A stretch of 64,000 bases of DNA from Pseudomonas serbica (GCF_028823535.1 NZ_JAQIYM010000002.1:1-64000), one strand, 5' to 3'; shown: positions 50,205 through 59,538, numbered from the stretch's first letter. Notes: generated from the sequence alone by a model not told the origin. Translations and numbers: made by a program.

Positions 50205-51113
50205 TCAGGCAATATCACTACGGCTGAACTCCTCGCCAAGAAAGTCGATCAAGCTGCGCACCGACGGCAGCAGGCCTCGGCGCGACGGGAAGATCGCGTG
50301 GATGACGCCACTCCTTGGCGCCCAGCCCGGCACCAGTTCGACCAACTGGCCAGCGGCAATCTCATCGCGCACCACCACACTGGGCAGGTGGACGATCCCG
50401 ATGCCGGCCACCGCCGCGTGACGCAAGGCCAACAGGTCATCGGTGACCATTCGCGGCGCGTGCCTGATCAACGCACTGCTGCCATCGCCTGCGAACAATT
50501 CCCACTGGTACTCGCGTTGTGCCGACCCCCAGTGCAGGCTCGGCAAACCACTGAGGTCGGCCGGGGAGGCGGGGGTCGACAGGCGCGGCAAAAAGGTCGG
50601 GCTGCCCACCACGCTCTGGGTACTGTTGCCCAGCACCTTCATCACCATGTCGGTGTCTTCCAGCGGCGGAAAACGCACACGCAAGGCGATGTCGAAACCT
50701 TCGTGGATCAGGTCGACCCGGCGGTTGGTGCTCTCGATGAACAACTCCACCAGCGGATATTTGAGCAAGTAGCGGGTCAGCATCGGCCCGACCCAGGAGT
50801 TGAGCAGCGCCGTCGGACAGCTGATGCGCACCACACCCTGGGGCTCGGAGCGGTTACGTTCGATCAGCTCGGCGGCGCTTTCCGCCTCCACCCGCATCGC
50901 CAGGCAACGCTGGTAATACGCCTGGCCGATTTCCGTCAGCGAACAATGCCGACTGCTGCGGTGCAGCAAGCGTACGCCGAGGCGTTCCTCGAGTTCGGCA
51001 ATGCGTCGGCTGAGCTTGGACTTGGGCATGTCCAGGGCTCGCCCAGCCGCCGCGAAACCCTGATGCTCCACCACTTGGGTGAAGTAATAGAGGGTGTTGA
51101 GGTCTTCCACCAT
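50205..51113 (-). CDS. LysR-family transcriptional regulator
   Basis: Regulator of 302 residues. N-terminal winged helix (residues 1-60, FAAAGRALDMPKSKLSRRIAELEERLG) followed by the substrate-binding domain (about 90-295, VVRISCPTALLNSWVGP). It is divergent from the pirin gene with a gap of about 100 bases, the normal arrangement for a LysR protein controlling its neighbour. The pirin and isochorismatase-like genes are therefore its likely targets (inference). Effector unknown. Confidence 0.9.
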   Translation of the reverse strand: MVEDLNTLYYFTQVVEHQGFAAAGRALDMPKSKLSRRIAELEERLGVRLLHRSSRHCSLTEIGQAYYQRCLAMRVEAESAAELIERNRSEPQGVVRISCPTALLNSWVGPMLTRYLLKYPLVELFIESTNRRVDLIHEGFDIALRVRFPPLEDTDMVMKVLGNSTQSVVGSPTFLPRLSTPASPADLSGLPSLHWGSAQREYQWELFAGDGSSALIRHAPRMVTDDLLALRHAAVAGIGIVHLPSVVVRDEIAAGQLVELVPGWAPRSGVIHAIFPSRRGLLPSVRSLIDFLGEEFSRSDIA

Positions 51114-51217
51114 CGTTCTCCAAATAGAACGCTAAAGCTGATTTTTGCAGTCTAGCGCAACAAAGGTCGCAGTTTTAAGCTCTGTCCATGGCTTCACTCA
51201 CCTCATCAGGAGACACC

Positions 51218-52084
51218 ATGAAAAACATCATCGGTATCTACACCAGCCCACGGGCCCATTGGGTCGGCGACGGTTTTCCGGTTCGCACGCTGTTTTCCTA
51301 CGACAACCTGGGCAAGCACATCAGCCCGTTCCTGCTGCTCGATCACGCCGGCCCCGCTGAATTCACCCCCACCACGGCTCGACGTGGCATTGGTCAGCAT
51401 CCGCACCGGGGTTTCGAAACCGTGACTATCGTTTACAAGGGTGAACTGGAACACCGCGACTCCACCGGCAGTGGCGGCAAGATCGGCCCCGGCGACGTGC
51501 AATGGATGACCGCCGCCTCGGGGATTCTCCATGAAGAGTTTCATTCCGAAGGTTTCGCCAAGAGCGGTGGCACCCTGGAAATGGTCCAGTTGTGGGTCAA
51601 CCTGCCGGCCAAGGACAAGATGGCCGACGCCGGTTACCAGACGATTCTCGATGGCGACATCCCGAGCATTGCCTTGCAGAACAACGCCGGCAGCTTGCGC
51701 TTGATCGCGGGTGAGTTTGCAGGCCACAAGGGGCCGGCGCGCACCTTTACCCCCATCGACGTCTGGGACCTGCGCCTGAATGCCGGCAAGTTGCTCACGC
51801 TGGACTTGCATGAGGGCCGCAACACCGCACTGGTGGTGTTGCGCGGCACGATTGAAGTCAACGGTCTGGAGTCGGTACGTCAAGGTCAGTTGGCCTTGTT
51901 CGACCGCAAGGGCGACCAGATGACCCTCGAAGCCAGCGAGGACGCGGTGGTGCTGCTGCTCAGCGGCGAACCGATCGATGAGCCGATCGTCGGTCACGGC
52001 CCGTTCGTGATGAATACCGAGCAGGAAATTCACCAGGCGTTCGCCGACTTCCAGTCAGGCCGCTTCGGCCAGATGCACGGTTAA
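51218..52084 (+). CDS. Pirin family protein
   Basis: Bicupin protein of 288 residues. The N-terminal cupin has the pirin metal-site pattern HPHRGFETVTIV (about residue 60) and GDVQWMTAASGILHEE (about 93). These hold the iron-binding His and Glu residues; some pirins have quercetinase activity and others act as redox-sensitive cofactors. Start at 51218 with CAGGAGA upstream; an earlier ATG at 51188 has no good ribosome site. Divergent from the LysR gene and followed by two isochorismatase-like genes. Confidence 0.9.
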   Translation: MKNIIGIYTSPRAHWVGDGFPVRTLFSYDNLGKHISPFLLLDHAGPAEFTPTTARRGIGQHPHRGFETVTIVYKGELEHRDSTGSGGKIGPGDVQWMTAASGILHEEFHSEGFAKSGGTLEMVQLWVNLPAKDKMADAGYQTILDGDIPSIALQNNAGSLRLIAGEFAGHKGPARTFTPIDVWDLRLNAGKLLTLDLHEGRNTALVVLRGTIEVNGLESVRQGQLALFDRKGDQMTLEASEDAVVLLLSGEPIDEPIVGHGPFVMNTEQEIHQAFADFQSGRFGQMHG

Positions 52085-52176
52085 TCCGTTTCGCTTCAAC
52101 AACCCGCTCTACACAGGATGAGTAGGCCGGTTCCCAGGCCAGGGATGGCTGTTGTCTGCTAAAAGAGGAAACACTG

Positions 52177-52860
52177 ATGAATACCGTCACTGCGGCCAAC
52201 TTCAATGGCCAGAAACCGACGATCGACGCCAATGACAGCGCCATGCTGTTGATCGATCACCAGAGCGGGCTGTTCCAGATCGTCAAGGACATGGATGTAC
52301 CGCAGCTGCGCGCCAACGCGATTGCCCTGGCCAAGGCGGCCACCTTGCTGAAGATGCCGGTGATCACCACCGCGTCCGTGCCCCAAGGGCCGAACGGGCC
52401 GCTGATTCCGGAAATCCATGAGGCGGCACCGCATGCCCAATACGTGGCGCGCAAGGGCGAAATCAATGCCTGGGACAACCCGGAGTTTCACGCGGCGGTC
52501 AAAGCCACTGGCAAGAAAACCCTGGTGATCGCCGGCACCCTGACCAGCGTATGCCTGGCGTTTCCGTCCATTGCCGCGGTGCATGAAGGCTACAAGGTGT
52601 TTGCCGTGGTCGATGCCTCGGGCAACCACTCCAAATTGGCCACTGATCTGACAATTGCCCGTCTGGCCCAGGCCGGGGTGGTGCCGATCGACATCATGGC
52701 TACGCTCTCTGAGCTGCAAGGCTCGTGGAACCGACCGGACGCCGAGCAGTGGGCCGCGGTCTATGCCCAGGCCATGCCGCATTATCAATTGTTGATCGAG
52801 AGCTACCTCAAGGCTCAACAAGTGGCGAACGAACATGAAACGCTGGATTCCCAGCGCTAA
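52177..52860 (+). CDS. Isochorismatase-fold cysteine hydrolase 1
   Basis: Cytoplasmic hydrolase of 227 residues of the YcaC-like subgroup. The catalytic triad can be read: Asp in LLIDHQSG (about 26), Lys in [11 protein letters not shown] (about 112) and the nucleophile Cys in [11 protein letters not shown] (about 124). AGAGGA lies nine bases before the ATG. It lies 92 bases after the pirin gene and 55 bases before a clear paralogue, so the three form a likely operon. The natural substrate of this subgroup is largely unknown; nothing links it to isochorismate here. Confidence 0.88.
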   Translation: MNTVTAANFNGQKPTIDANDSAMLLIDHQSGLFQIVKDMDVPQLRANAIALAKAATLLKMPVITTASVPQGPNGPLIPEIHEAAPHAQYVARKGEINAWDNPEFHAAVKATGKKTLVIAGTLTSVCLAFPSIAAVHEGYKVFAVVDASGNHSKLATDLTIARLAQAGVVPIDIMATLSELQGSWNRPDAEQWAAVYAQAMPHYQLLIESYLKAQQVANEHETLDSQR

Positions 52861-52915
52861 CCGGGACACCCACGCCGATTTTCTTCGGCATCGATAACAC
52901 GCGAGGACTACTGCC

Positions 52916-53542
52916 ATGACAACTTCCTACAAGCGTCTCGACAAGGACAACGCCGCCGTTCTGTTGGTGGATCATCAGACAGGCCTGCTGTCGCTGGTGC
53001 GCGACATCGACCCGGACCGGTTCAAGAACAACGTGCTGGCCCTGGCCGACCTGGCCAAGTACTTCAAGCTGCCGACCATCCTCACCACCAGTTTCGAAAC
53101 CGGTCCCAACGGCCCCCTGGTGCCCGAGCTCAAGGCATTGTTTCCGGACGCGCCCTATGTCGCGCGTCCCGGCCAGATCAATGCCTGGGACAACGAGGAC
53201 TTCGTCAAGGCGATCAAGGCCACCGGCAAGAAGCAATTGATCATTGCCGGGGTGGTGACCGAGGTGTGCGTGGCGTTTCCGGCACTCTCGGCGCTGGCCG
53301 AAGGATTCGATGTCTTTGTCGTCACCGACGCGTCCGGCACGTTCAACGAGCTGACCCGTGAATCGGCGTGGAACCGCATGTCCAGCGCCGGCGCGCAGCT
53401 GATGACCTGGTTCGGCCTGGCCTGTGAACTGCACCGCGACTGGCGCAACGACATCGAGGGCCTGGGCACGCTGTTCTCCAATCACATCCCGGACTACCGC
53501 AACCTGATGACCAGCTACAGCACCCTGACCAACAGCAAATAA
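52916..53542 (+). CDS. Isochorismatase-fold cysteine hydrolase 2 (YcaC-like)
   Basis: Paralogue of the gene before it, 208 residues, close in length to E. coli YcaC. Catalytic Asp is in LLVDHQTG (about 19), Lys in ATGKKQLIIAG (about 103) and Cys in GVVTEVCVAFPAL (about 117). The shared blocks NGPLVPE and INAWDNEDF place both in one subgroup. The ATG at 52916 has GCGAGGA about ten bases upstream. A REP doublet follows, marking the end of the pirin unit. Confidence 0.88.
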   Translation: MTTSYKRLDKDNAAVLLVDHQTGLLSLVRDIDPDRFKNNVLALADLAKYFKLPTILTTSFETGPNGPLVPELKALFPDAPYVARPGQINAWDNEDFVKAIKATGKKQLIIAGVVTEVCVAFPALSALAEGFDVFVVTDASGTFNELTRESAWNRMSSAGAQLMTWFGLACELHRDWRNDIEGLGTLFSNHIPDYRNLMTSYSTLTNSK

Positions 53543-53562
53543 ACCGGGCAACACTCATACCC

Positions 53563-53653
53563 CTGTGGGAGCGGGCTTGCTCGCGAAGGCGGTGTGTCAG
53601 GCACATCAATATCGCCTGACGCACTGCATTCGCGAGCAAGCCCGCTCCCACAG
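53563..53653. repeat. REP doublet (REPIN)
   Basis: CTGTGGGAGCGGGCTTGCTC at the left, exact complement at the right, and a self-complementary middle (GGTGTGTCAGGC facing GCCTGACGCAC). It lies after the second isochorismatase-like gene. Confidence 0.85.
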
Positions 53654-53744
53654 TAGTTTGTAGTGTTCCGAAGCCACCAATTGCTCCTACACTCTGGCCA
53701 ACCCATGAGATCTTTTGCTCACTGTCCTGTGCCGGAGCTGCTTG

Positions 53745-55187
53745 ATGCTGTCATTGCTCACCGAACACCCACTGATCTGCGCTTTCGTCCTGATCCTGAT
53801 CGATCTGTTGTTGTGGCGCTTGATCGGTACCCGTGGCCACAACGTGAAACTTCTGGTTCGGCCGGTGATTTTCACGTTGTTCAGCCTGGTGCTGTTCAAC
53901 GAAGGCATGAACCCGTTGGAACCCGCGCCCTGGGTCGACAATGTACCGTTGCATCTGGCGGCCACGGGGTTGCAGATCGGCTGGTGGCTGTTCGCTGCGC
54001 GCACCCTGACCGTGCTGATCGGTGCGGGACTGATGCAACGGGTGGGACATACCGGGCGACTGCTGCAGGACCTGCTGGGTGCTGTGATTTTCCTTGTCGC
54101 GGTCATCGCAGCCTTGGCCTACGTGCTCAATCTGCCGGTCAAGGGCGTACTGGCCACGTCAGGCGCCCTGGCGATCATCGTCGGCCTGGCCTTGCAAAGT
54201 ACCCTCAGCGACGTGTTTTCCGGGATCGTGCTGAACACCACCAAACCCTATCAACTGGATGACTGGATCGCCATCGACGGCACCGAAGGCCGGGTCATCG
54301 ATATCGATTGGCGGGCCACGCGCCTGCAGACCTCCCAGGGCAGCATGATCGTGATACCCAACTCGCTGGCCGCCAAGGCCAAGATCACCAACTTCAGCCG
54401 GCCCAGCGATATGTTCGGCCTTTCGATCAGCCTGCAGGTCAGCCCCCATGTCCGTCCGCAAACCGTGATCGATGCCCTTGAGCGAGCGATGCAGGGCTGC
54501 CGGACCTTGTTGACTTCACCCGGGGCCAAAGTTGCGCTTAAAAGCTCCAGCGCTGCCGGCAACGAATACGAAATCAGCGGTTTTGTCGCCTCGATGAGCG
54601 AAAAGCGCTCGGTACGCAATCAGCTGTTCGACCTGGCGTACCGACATTTGCGGGCCTCCGGGATCCACCTGCTGTCGAGCATCGAACCCAGTCCGTCGAG
54701 CGACCTCACGCGGCCACGGGCGCTGCTCGATAGCTCTCCGCTGTTCTCCACCCTGCGCCAGGAAGAGAAAGAAACCTTCAGCCAGAACATGGCCCTGCAG
54801 ACCTTCCGCTCCGGCGAGACGATCCTGGATGCAGGGGAGGTCAGCGATCACTTGTTCATCATCGAGTCCGGTGTGGTGTCGGTCACGCTGAACCGTAACG
54901 GTACGCCTATCGAATCCGGACGCATGGGGCCGGGGGAGGTGATCGGCGAGGCCGGTATCCTGACCGACAGCGCGCTGCCTGCCCAGTTCGCCGCGAAAAC
55001 CCCTTGCACGCTTTATCGCATCGAAAAGCAGTACCTCAAGCCCTGCCTGGATGCCCGCCAGGACATCAACGATGCGATGAAATCCTTGATGGATTTCCGC
55101 CTGAACAAGGCACAGTCGCTGATCGCGGATATACCCGTGGTTGTGCCGAAGAAAGGGTTTCTGCAATGGTTGCGCAGTCGGGTGTGA
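53745..55187 (+). CDS. Mechanosensitive channel (MscS family) with C-terminal cyclic-nucleotide-binding domain
   Basis: Inner-membrane protein of 480 residues. Four to five membrane helices (about 5-150) lead to the MscS pore helix and beta domain (GLALQSTLSDVFSGIVLNT, about 155; WRATRLQTSQGSMIVIPNS, about 195). A cNMP-binding domain follows (about 345-455) with the usual GETILDAGEVSDHLFII and GEVIGEAGIL blocks. The fusion suggests that a ligand, perhaps a cyclic nucleotide, gates or tunes the channel. Start at 53745 with GGAG upstream. Stand-alone gene with no obvious functional neighbour. Confidence 0.9.
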   Translation: MLSLLTEHPLICAFVLILIDLLLWRLIGTRGHNVKLLVRPVIFTLFSLVLFNEGMNPLEPAPWVDNVPLHLAATGLQIGWWLFAARTLTVLIGAGLMQRVGHTGRLLQDLLGAVIFLVAVIAALAYVLNLPVKGVLATSGALAIIVGLALQSTLSDVFSGIVLNTTKPYQLDDWIAIDGTEGRVIDIDWRATRLQTSQGSMIVIPNSLAAKAKITNFSRPSDMFGLSISLQVSPHVRPQTVIDALERAMQGCRTLLTSPGAKVALKSSSAAGNEYEISGFVASMSEKRSVRNQLFDLAYRHLRASGIHLLSSIEPSPSSDLTRPRALLDSSPLFSTLRQEEKETFSQNMALQTFRSGETILDAGEVSDHLFIIESGVVSVTLNRNGTPIESGRMGPGEVIGEAGILTDSALPAQFAAKTPCTLYRIEKQYLKPCLDARQDINDAMKSLMDFRLNKAQSLIADIPVVVPKKGFLQWLRSRV

Positions 55188-55297
55188 GGGGCACGAGGGC
55201 GCCATTGGCCTCCTCGACTTCTGCAAGATTGGCTATTTGTGCGCACTGACCCTGGGACTAACTTAGTGCCACACACACACTCGCCCTGGAGTCATCC

Positions 55298-55738
55298 ATG
55301 CAACAGCGTATCGATTTCTATACCGCTTCCCCTGATGCCCTCAAAGCCATGAGTGCCCTGGAAACCGCGGTTTCCAAACTGGGGTTGGAAAAGAACCTGC
55401 TGGAGCTGGTCAAGCTGCGCTCTTCGCAAATCAATGGCTGCGCCTTCTGCATCGACATGCACACCGCCGACGCCATCAAGGGCGGCGAAACCCCACGCCG
55501 CCTGTTCGCCGTGACCGCATGGCGCGAGGCGCCATTCTTCACCGAGCGCGAACGCGCCGCGCTGCTCTGGACCGAATCCCTGACCCAACTCAGCCTGACC
55601 CATGCCCCGGACGAAGACTACGAAGTGGTCAGCGCCCAGTTCACGCCCAAGGAAATGGTTGACCTGACCATGGCGATCAACACCATCAACGGCTGGAACC
55701 GTCTGGCGGTGGGCTTTCGCAAGACGCCTCAGGCCTGA
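55298..55738 (+). CDS. AhpD-like carboxymuconolactone decarboxylase family protein
   Basis: All-helical protein of 146 residues. The redox motif CAFCIDMH (Cys about 47 and 50, with the downstream His) is the AhpD-like alkylhydroperoxidase core. Such proteins reduce peroxides or act as peroxidase partners. ATG at 55298 is at the family's usual N-terminus (MQQRIDFYTASPDALKAM). It appears monocistronic, and the regulator is not visible. Confidence 0.9.
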   Translation: MQQRIDFYTASPDALKAMSALETAVSKLGLEKNLLELVKLRSSQINGCAFCIDMHTADAIKGGETPRRLFAVTAWREAPFFTERERAALLWTESLTQLSLTHAPDEDYEVVSAQFTPKEMVDLTMAINTINGWNRLAVGFRKTPQA

Positions 55739-56108
55739 TTTTTCGTCCTGGCCCAGTGCCGAGGCTCAATGGGCATCGGAACTCGGCGCGGTCGGTGGCT
55801 GCCACCTTGCGTATCTAGGGCACCATTGACGAACGTCGGAGGACGTTTCTGTAGGAGGTTGTAAGAGTGTTCTGAATCTGCTTTCCGCGTCGAACAGACG
55901 CACTAAATAATGTAATGCCGCTGTATATTGCGAACACATCTCACTTATACGGTGTGTTCATGTATGCGAATCTCAATATTCTCGCAAGCGCCGGGTGGCC
56001 GACAAATTAGGTCAATACGCGCTTGTCTCTGACTTGCGGTACGCATGCCATTGAATGCCGCTGCCCTGGATTTAAGGTCAGCGGCTCAATCAATACGGAG
56101 TGGTATCA
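55739..56108. other. AT-richer intergenic stretch without a recognisable gene
   Basis: About 370 bases between the AhpD-like gene and the small membrane ORF. The right part is distinctly richer in A and T than its surroundings. It holds one inverted repeat (GAACACA at 55932-55938 facing TGTGTTC at 55953-55959), which could be an operator or a weak hairpin. I see no convincing coding sequence or RNA gene. Confidence 0.5.
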
Positions 56109-56306
56109 ATGGTAGAGTTTGTCTCGACATCTTTATGGATGGCATCAGCCATGTGGCTGACGTGGGCGGTATTTTTCATTCCGCCGAAGTTTGGCTTGAA
56201 TATCTCGCTCCCCGCTAAAGTGGTATTGATGATTCCCGTTGCTGCAGTAAATATAGCTATTTCAGGAAAAACTATCGGGTATTTGAAGGCCGTGTTGGGG
56301 TTTTGA
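56109..56306 (+). CDS. Small hypothetical membrane protein
   Basis: Possible protein of 65 residues with two hydrophobic segments (about residues 7-26, WMASAMWLTWAVFF, and 38-55, AKVVLMIPVAAVNIAI) and no family I recognise. GGAG lies eight bases before the ATG at 56109, a proper ribosome site. An in-frame codon at 56100 is an alternative start. Codon use is AT-richer than in neighbouring genes, which suggests acquired DNA or simply non-coding sequence. It stands alone between the AhpD-like gene and the converging pump gene. Confidence 0.4.
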   Translation: MVEFVSTSLWMASAMWLTWAVFFIPPKFGLNISLPAKVVLMIPVAAVNIAISGKTIGYLKAVLGF

Positions 56307-56589
56307 GTTTTAAAATTTCCTGAAAAAAACTGTTAGTTTCAGAGTCGGTTTGAGTTTTAGATTTTTTAAATCTTTCAGGAAGGCTCAAAATCTGATTGAT
56401 TTGTTTGTCTATCCCCGTCATGCAGATTAGAAAGCGACAACTTATAGGCTGACCGCGCTTTTTTCTTAGACAGCTACCTGCCACTGAACTGTTATCGAAT
56501 GCTGAGCGATGTTAGAAATTGAAATTCAGCTTTGGGAAAAGTTGGTAGATGCTACCTAGCCATCTAATGATGGTGACATACTCGACATA

Positions 56590-58182
56590 TCAATGACCCT
56601 CCGCACTCGGCGCAGCTGGTGGTTGCACCTTGCGCATCAAGGGCACCATCGCCGTGGCGACAATGAAGCACACCATGATCATCAAGAACGCATCGCCATA
56701 AGTTTGTGTCTGCGCTTCGCGGTAGGTCAGCAGCCAGAGCTGACGCAGGCTGGCCGTTACTCCTATATCGCCGCTCTGGCCCAGGGCGGCGAAGTTGTTG
56801 CCGACCTGTGACAGCCACTGGTTGAGCGCTTCGTTGGTGCTGTTGAGGTTCTCCGCCAACCTGGTGAAATGCAGGTTCGTGCGGTCATTGAGGATGGTTG
56901 CGCAGGCGGCGATGCCAATGGCGCCGCCGAGGTTGCGCATCAGGTTGAACAGCCCCGAAGCGTGTTTCAGTCGTGCCGGTGCCAGGCCGCCGAGGGTCAG
57001 TGTCACGGCGGGCGGTACCGCCAGTTGCTGGGCGATCCCGCGCAGCGCTTGCGGCAGCATCAATTCCCGGGCGCCCCAGTCATGGGTGATCGGGCTGAAA
57101 TCCCACATCGACAAGGCGAACAGGCCAAGGCCGGTCATCATGATCCAGCGCAGGTCGACGCGGTTGGCCAGGAAGGCGTAGAGCGGAATCGCCATGATCT
57201 GGAACACGCCAGTGGAGAAAACCGCCAGGCCAATGTCCAATGCGCCATAGCCGCGGACCCGGCCAAGAAATAGCGGTGTCAGGTAAATGGTGGCGAACAG
57301 GCCGATGCCGGTGACGAATGAGAAAAAACAGCCGAGGGCGAAGTTGCGGTCTTTCAGGGCTCGCAGGTCGACGATCGGGTTGGCCACGTGCAGGGTGCGG
57401 CCGATAAAGGCCAGGCCGGCCAGGCCGCTGATCCACGCCGTGGTCAGGATGGTGCGGTCGCTGAACCAGTTCCAGCGCGGACCTTCTTCGAGGGTGTATT
57501 CCAGGCAGCCGAGGAACAGCGCCAGGAACACCATGCTCAGGTAGTCGGCGCCCTTGAGCAGCGACAGTTCCGGTTGGTCGATCTTCACCAGCATCGGCAC
57601 CGCCACGGCGACGAAAATCCCCGGCACCAGGTTGATGTAGAACAGCCAGTGCCAGGACGATATGTCGGTGATCCAGCCGCCGATCACCGGACCCAGGGTA
57701 GGGGCCAATGACGCGACCGCGCCGATGGTTGCCGCCGCGATCACCCGCTGCTTGCCGGTGAAGAACACGAACGCGGTGGTGAACACCAGGGGGATCATCG
57801 AACCGCCGAGGAAGCCTTGCAGGGCGCGGAAGGCGATCATGCTCTGGATGTTCCAGGCCGCGCCGCAGAGCAGGCTGGTCAGGGTAAAACCCACGGCTGA
57901 GGCGCAGAACAACCAGCGTGTCGAGAATACCCGGGACAGCCAGCCGGAGAGGGGAATCACAATGATTTCGGCGATCAGGTAACTGGTTTGCACCCAGGCG
58001 GTTTCATCGGTGCCGGCGGAGAGGCCGCCGCCGATGTCACGCAGCGACGCCGAGACGATCTGGATATCCAGCAGCGCAATGAACATGCCGATGCACATGC
58101 TGGCGAAGGCGAAAACCTTGGTCGCCGTCGCCATGCTCGCGGCATCGAACGCTGGTGCCGGGGCGGCGAGGGTGCGGCTCAT
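56590..58182 (-). CDS. EmrB/QacA-type MFS drug exporter (DHA2 family)
   Basis: Inner-membrane proton-driven exporter of 530 residues with about fourteen hydrophobic segments, as usual for DHA2. Diagnostic blocks are LLDIQIVSASLRDIGGGL (about 40), ALQGFLGGSMIPLVFT (about 120) and PTLGPVIGGWITD (about 160). It overlaps the adaptor gene by four bases (ATGA), so the two are coupled and act with a TolC-like outer-membrane channel. No such channel gene is next to them. Substrate unknown. Confidence 0.92.
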   Translation of the reverse strand: MSRTLAAPAPAFDAASMATATKVFAFASMCIGMFIALLDIQIVSASLRDIGGGLSAGTDETAWVQTSYLIAEIIVIPLSGWLSRVFSTRWLFCASAVGFTLTSLLCGAAWNIQSMIAFRALQGFLGGSMIPLVFTTAFVFFTGKQRVIAAATIGAVASLAPTLGPVIGGWITDISSWHWLFYINLVPGIFVAVAVPMLVKIDQPELSLLKGADYLSMVFLALFLGCLEYTLEEGPRWNWFSDRTILTTAWISGLAGLAFIGRTLHVANPIVDLRALKDRNFALGCFFSFVTGIGLFATIYLTPLFLGRVRGYGALDIGLAVFSTGVFQIMAIPLYAFLANRVDLRWIMMTGLGLFALSMWDFSPITHDWGARELMLPQALRGIAQQLAVPPAVTLTLGGLAPARLKHASGLFNLMRNLGGAIGIAACATILNDRTNLHFTRLAENLNSTNEALNQWLSQVGNNFAALGQSGDIGVTASLRQLWLLTYREAQTQTYGDAFLMIMVCFIVATAMVPLMRKVQPPAAPSAEGH

Positions 58183-59297
58183 GGCGCGCTGGCCACGGCT
58201 GGCGTTTCAGGCGCCTTGCGCGTGTCCACTTCGGCGGTGACCGACAGGCCAGGGCGCAGGTGACCGAGCACGCTGTCGGCCGGGTCGAGATGGATGCGCA
58301 CCGGTACCCGCTGGACGATCTTGGTGAAGTTGCCGGTGGCATTTTCCGGTGGCAACACGCTGAACTGCGAACCACTGGCCGGCGCCAGGCTGTCCAGATG
58401 ACCATGGAATACCTGGCCCGAGAGCACGTCGGCGCGGATGGTGACCCGTTGCCCGGGGGCCATGTGTGCCAGTTGGTCTTCCTTGAAGTTGGCGTCGACC
58501 CACAGGCCGCTGGACGGCACCACCGACAACAGTTGCGAACCGGCCTGGGCATACGCGCCTGTCCGTGCGCGGCGGTTGCCGATCACGCCATCCACAGGGG
58601 CTTTCAGTTCGGTATACCCCACGTTCAGCTGCGCCAGGTCGCGTTCGGCTATTGCTTGAATCAAAGCCGCGCGGGCCTGCTGTTTCTGGGTGGCGATCAC
58701 ATTCAATTGCCGCTGTGCGGCCAGCAGTTCGGCCTGGGCGCGGTTGCTTTGTGCCTGGGCCGTCTTGAACGTGGCGTTGGCTCGTTGTGCGCTTTCCACC
58801 GAGACCGCGTTGGTGCTGACAAGCTTTTTGTAGCGCGCATCGTCATCACGCGAGCGGGTAGTTTCGGCACCGGCGGCATCAATGCCGGCGCGGGCCTGGC
58901 CGATCACGGCCTGTTGCAGTTGTTCGGTGGCGTCGAGATTGGCGAGCAGGGCTTCTTCAGCCGCCACCGCGCCCTCGGCCTTGGCCAGGTTGGCGCGGTA
59001 GTCGCGCGAATCGAGACGGATAAGCACATCGCCGGCCTTGACCTTCTGGTTGTCGGTCACCAGCACTTCTTCAATGTAACCCGCCACTTTCGGCCCGATC
59101 ACCGTCACGTCGCCGCCGATGTAGGCATCGTCGGTCGCCTCGATGAACCGCCCGCTGGTCCACCAGTGCGCAGCATACACACCGGCCAGTACCAGCGCGG
59201 CGATGCCCAGGGTCGGCAGGAGCAGGCGTTTGAGCAGCGGCTTGCGAGTGTTCGCCGGGACGGCAAGGTCGGGCTCTACGGTGGGCATGCTGGTCAT
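58179..59297 (-). CDS. EmrA-type HlyD-family periplasmic adaptor
   Basis: Membrane-fusion protein of 372 residues: one N-terminal helix (about 25-45), a lipoyl half with TDDAYIGGDVTVIGPKVAG (about 55), a long coiled-coil hairpin (about 95-215) and the second half with ELKAPVDGVIGNRRARTGAY (about 230). It bridges the EmrB-like exporter to an outer-membrane channel. First gene of the two-gene operon; an operator-like repeat lies about 30 bases upstream. Confidence 0.92.
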   Translation of the reverse strand: MTSMPTVEPDLAVPANTRKPLLKRLLLPTLGIAALVLAGVYAAHWWTSGRFIEATDDAYIGGDVTVIGPKVAGYIEEVLVTDNQKVKAGDVLIRLDSRDYRANLAKAEGAVAAEEALLANLDATEQLQQAVIGQARAGIDAAGAETTRSRDDDARYKKLVSTNAVSVESAQRANATFKTAQAQSNRAQAELLAAQRQLNVIATQKQQARAALIQAIAERDLAQLNVGYTELKAPVDGVIGNRRARTGAYAQAGSQLLSVVPSSGLWVDANFKEDQLAHMAPGQRVTIRADVLSGQVFHGHLDSLAPASGSQFSVLPPENATGNFTKIVQRVPVRIHLDPADSVLGHLRPGLSVTAEVDTRKAPETPAVASAP

Positions 59298-59326
59298 GGA
59301 GGAATACCTGTGGGGAAAGCCATTTA

Positions 59327-59354
59327 ATTACGTGCGTAATATGACGCATGTAAT
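59327..59354 (-). promoter_or_regulatory. Candidate operator upstream of the EmrAB-like operon
   Basis: ATTACG-TG-CGTAAT (perfect six-base arms) is followed at once by an imperfect second copy, ATGACGCATGTAAT. A short symmetric site 30 bases before a pump gene is typical of TetR- or MarR-type repressor sites. No such repressor gene is next door, so its regulator would be elsewhere. Confidence 0.35.
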
Positions 59355-59538
59355 ATTTGCTCGCAAATGATTTTTGCTGCCGGCTGTCAGGTGCCTGATT
59401 GAATCGGGAAACGGCAGCTGTTGTCTGGCCGCTGAGCTGATTGTGAATGGGCGCCAACAGGCGCCCCTCTTTGTCTCTGTTGTCCTGCGCCGCAAGCTGT
59501 ACCTGCGATCATTGGTCAGCGACATCGTGGCCGCGAAG

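Noticed and set aside
56272..56484. 70-codon minus-strand frame overlapping the small membrane ORF
   Set aside because: Polar low-complexity translation and no ribosome site; the plus-strand ORF is slightly better supported.
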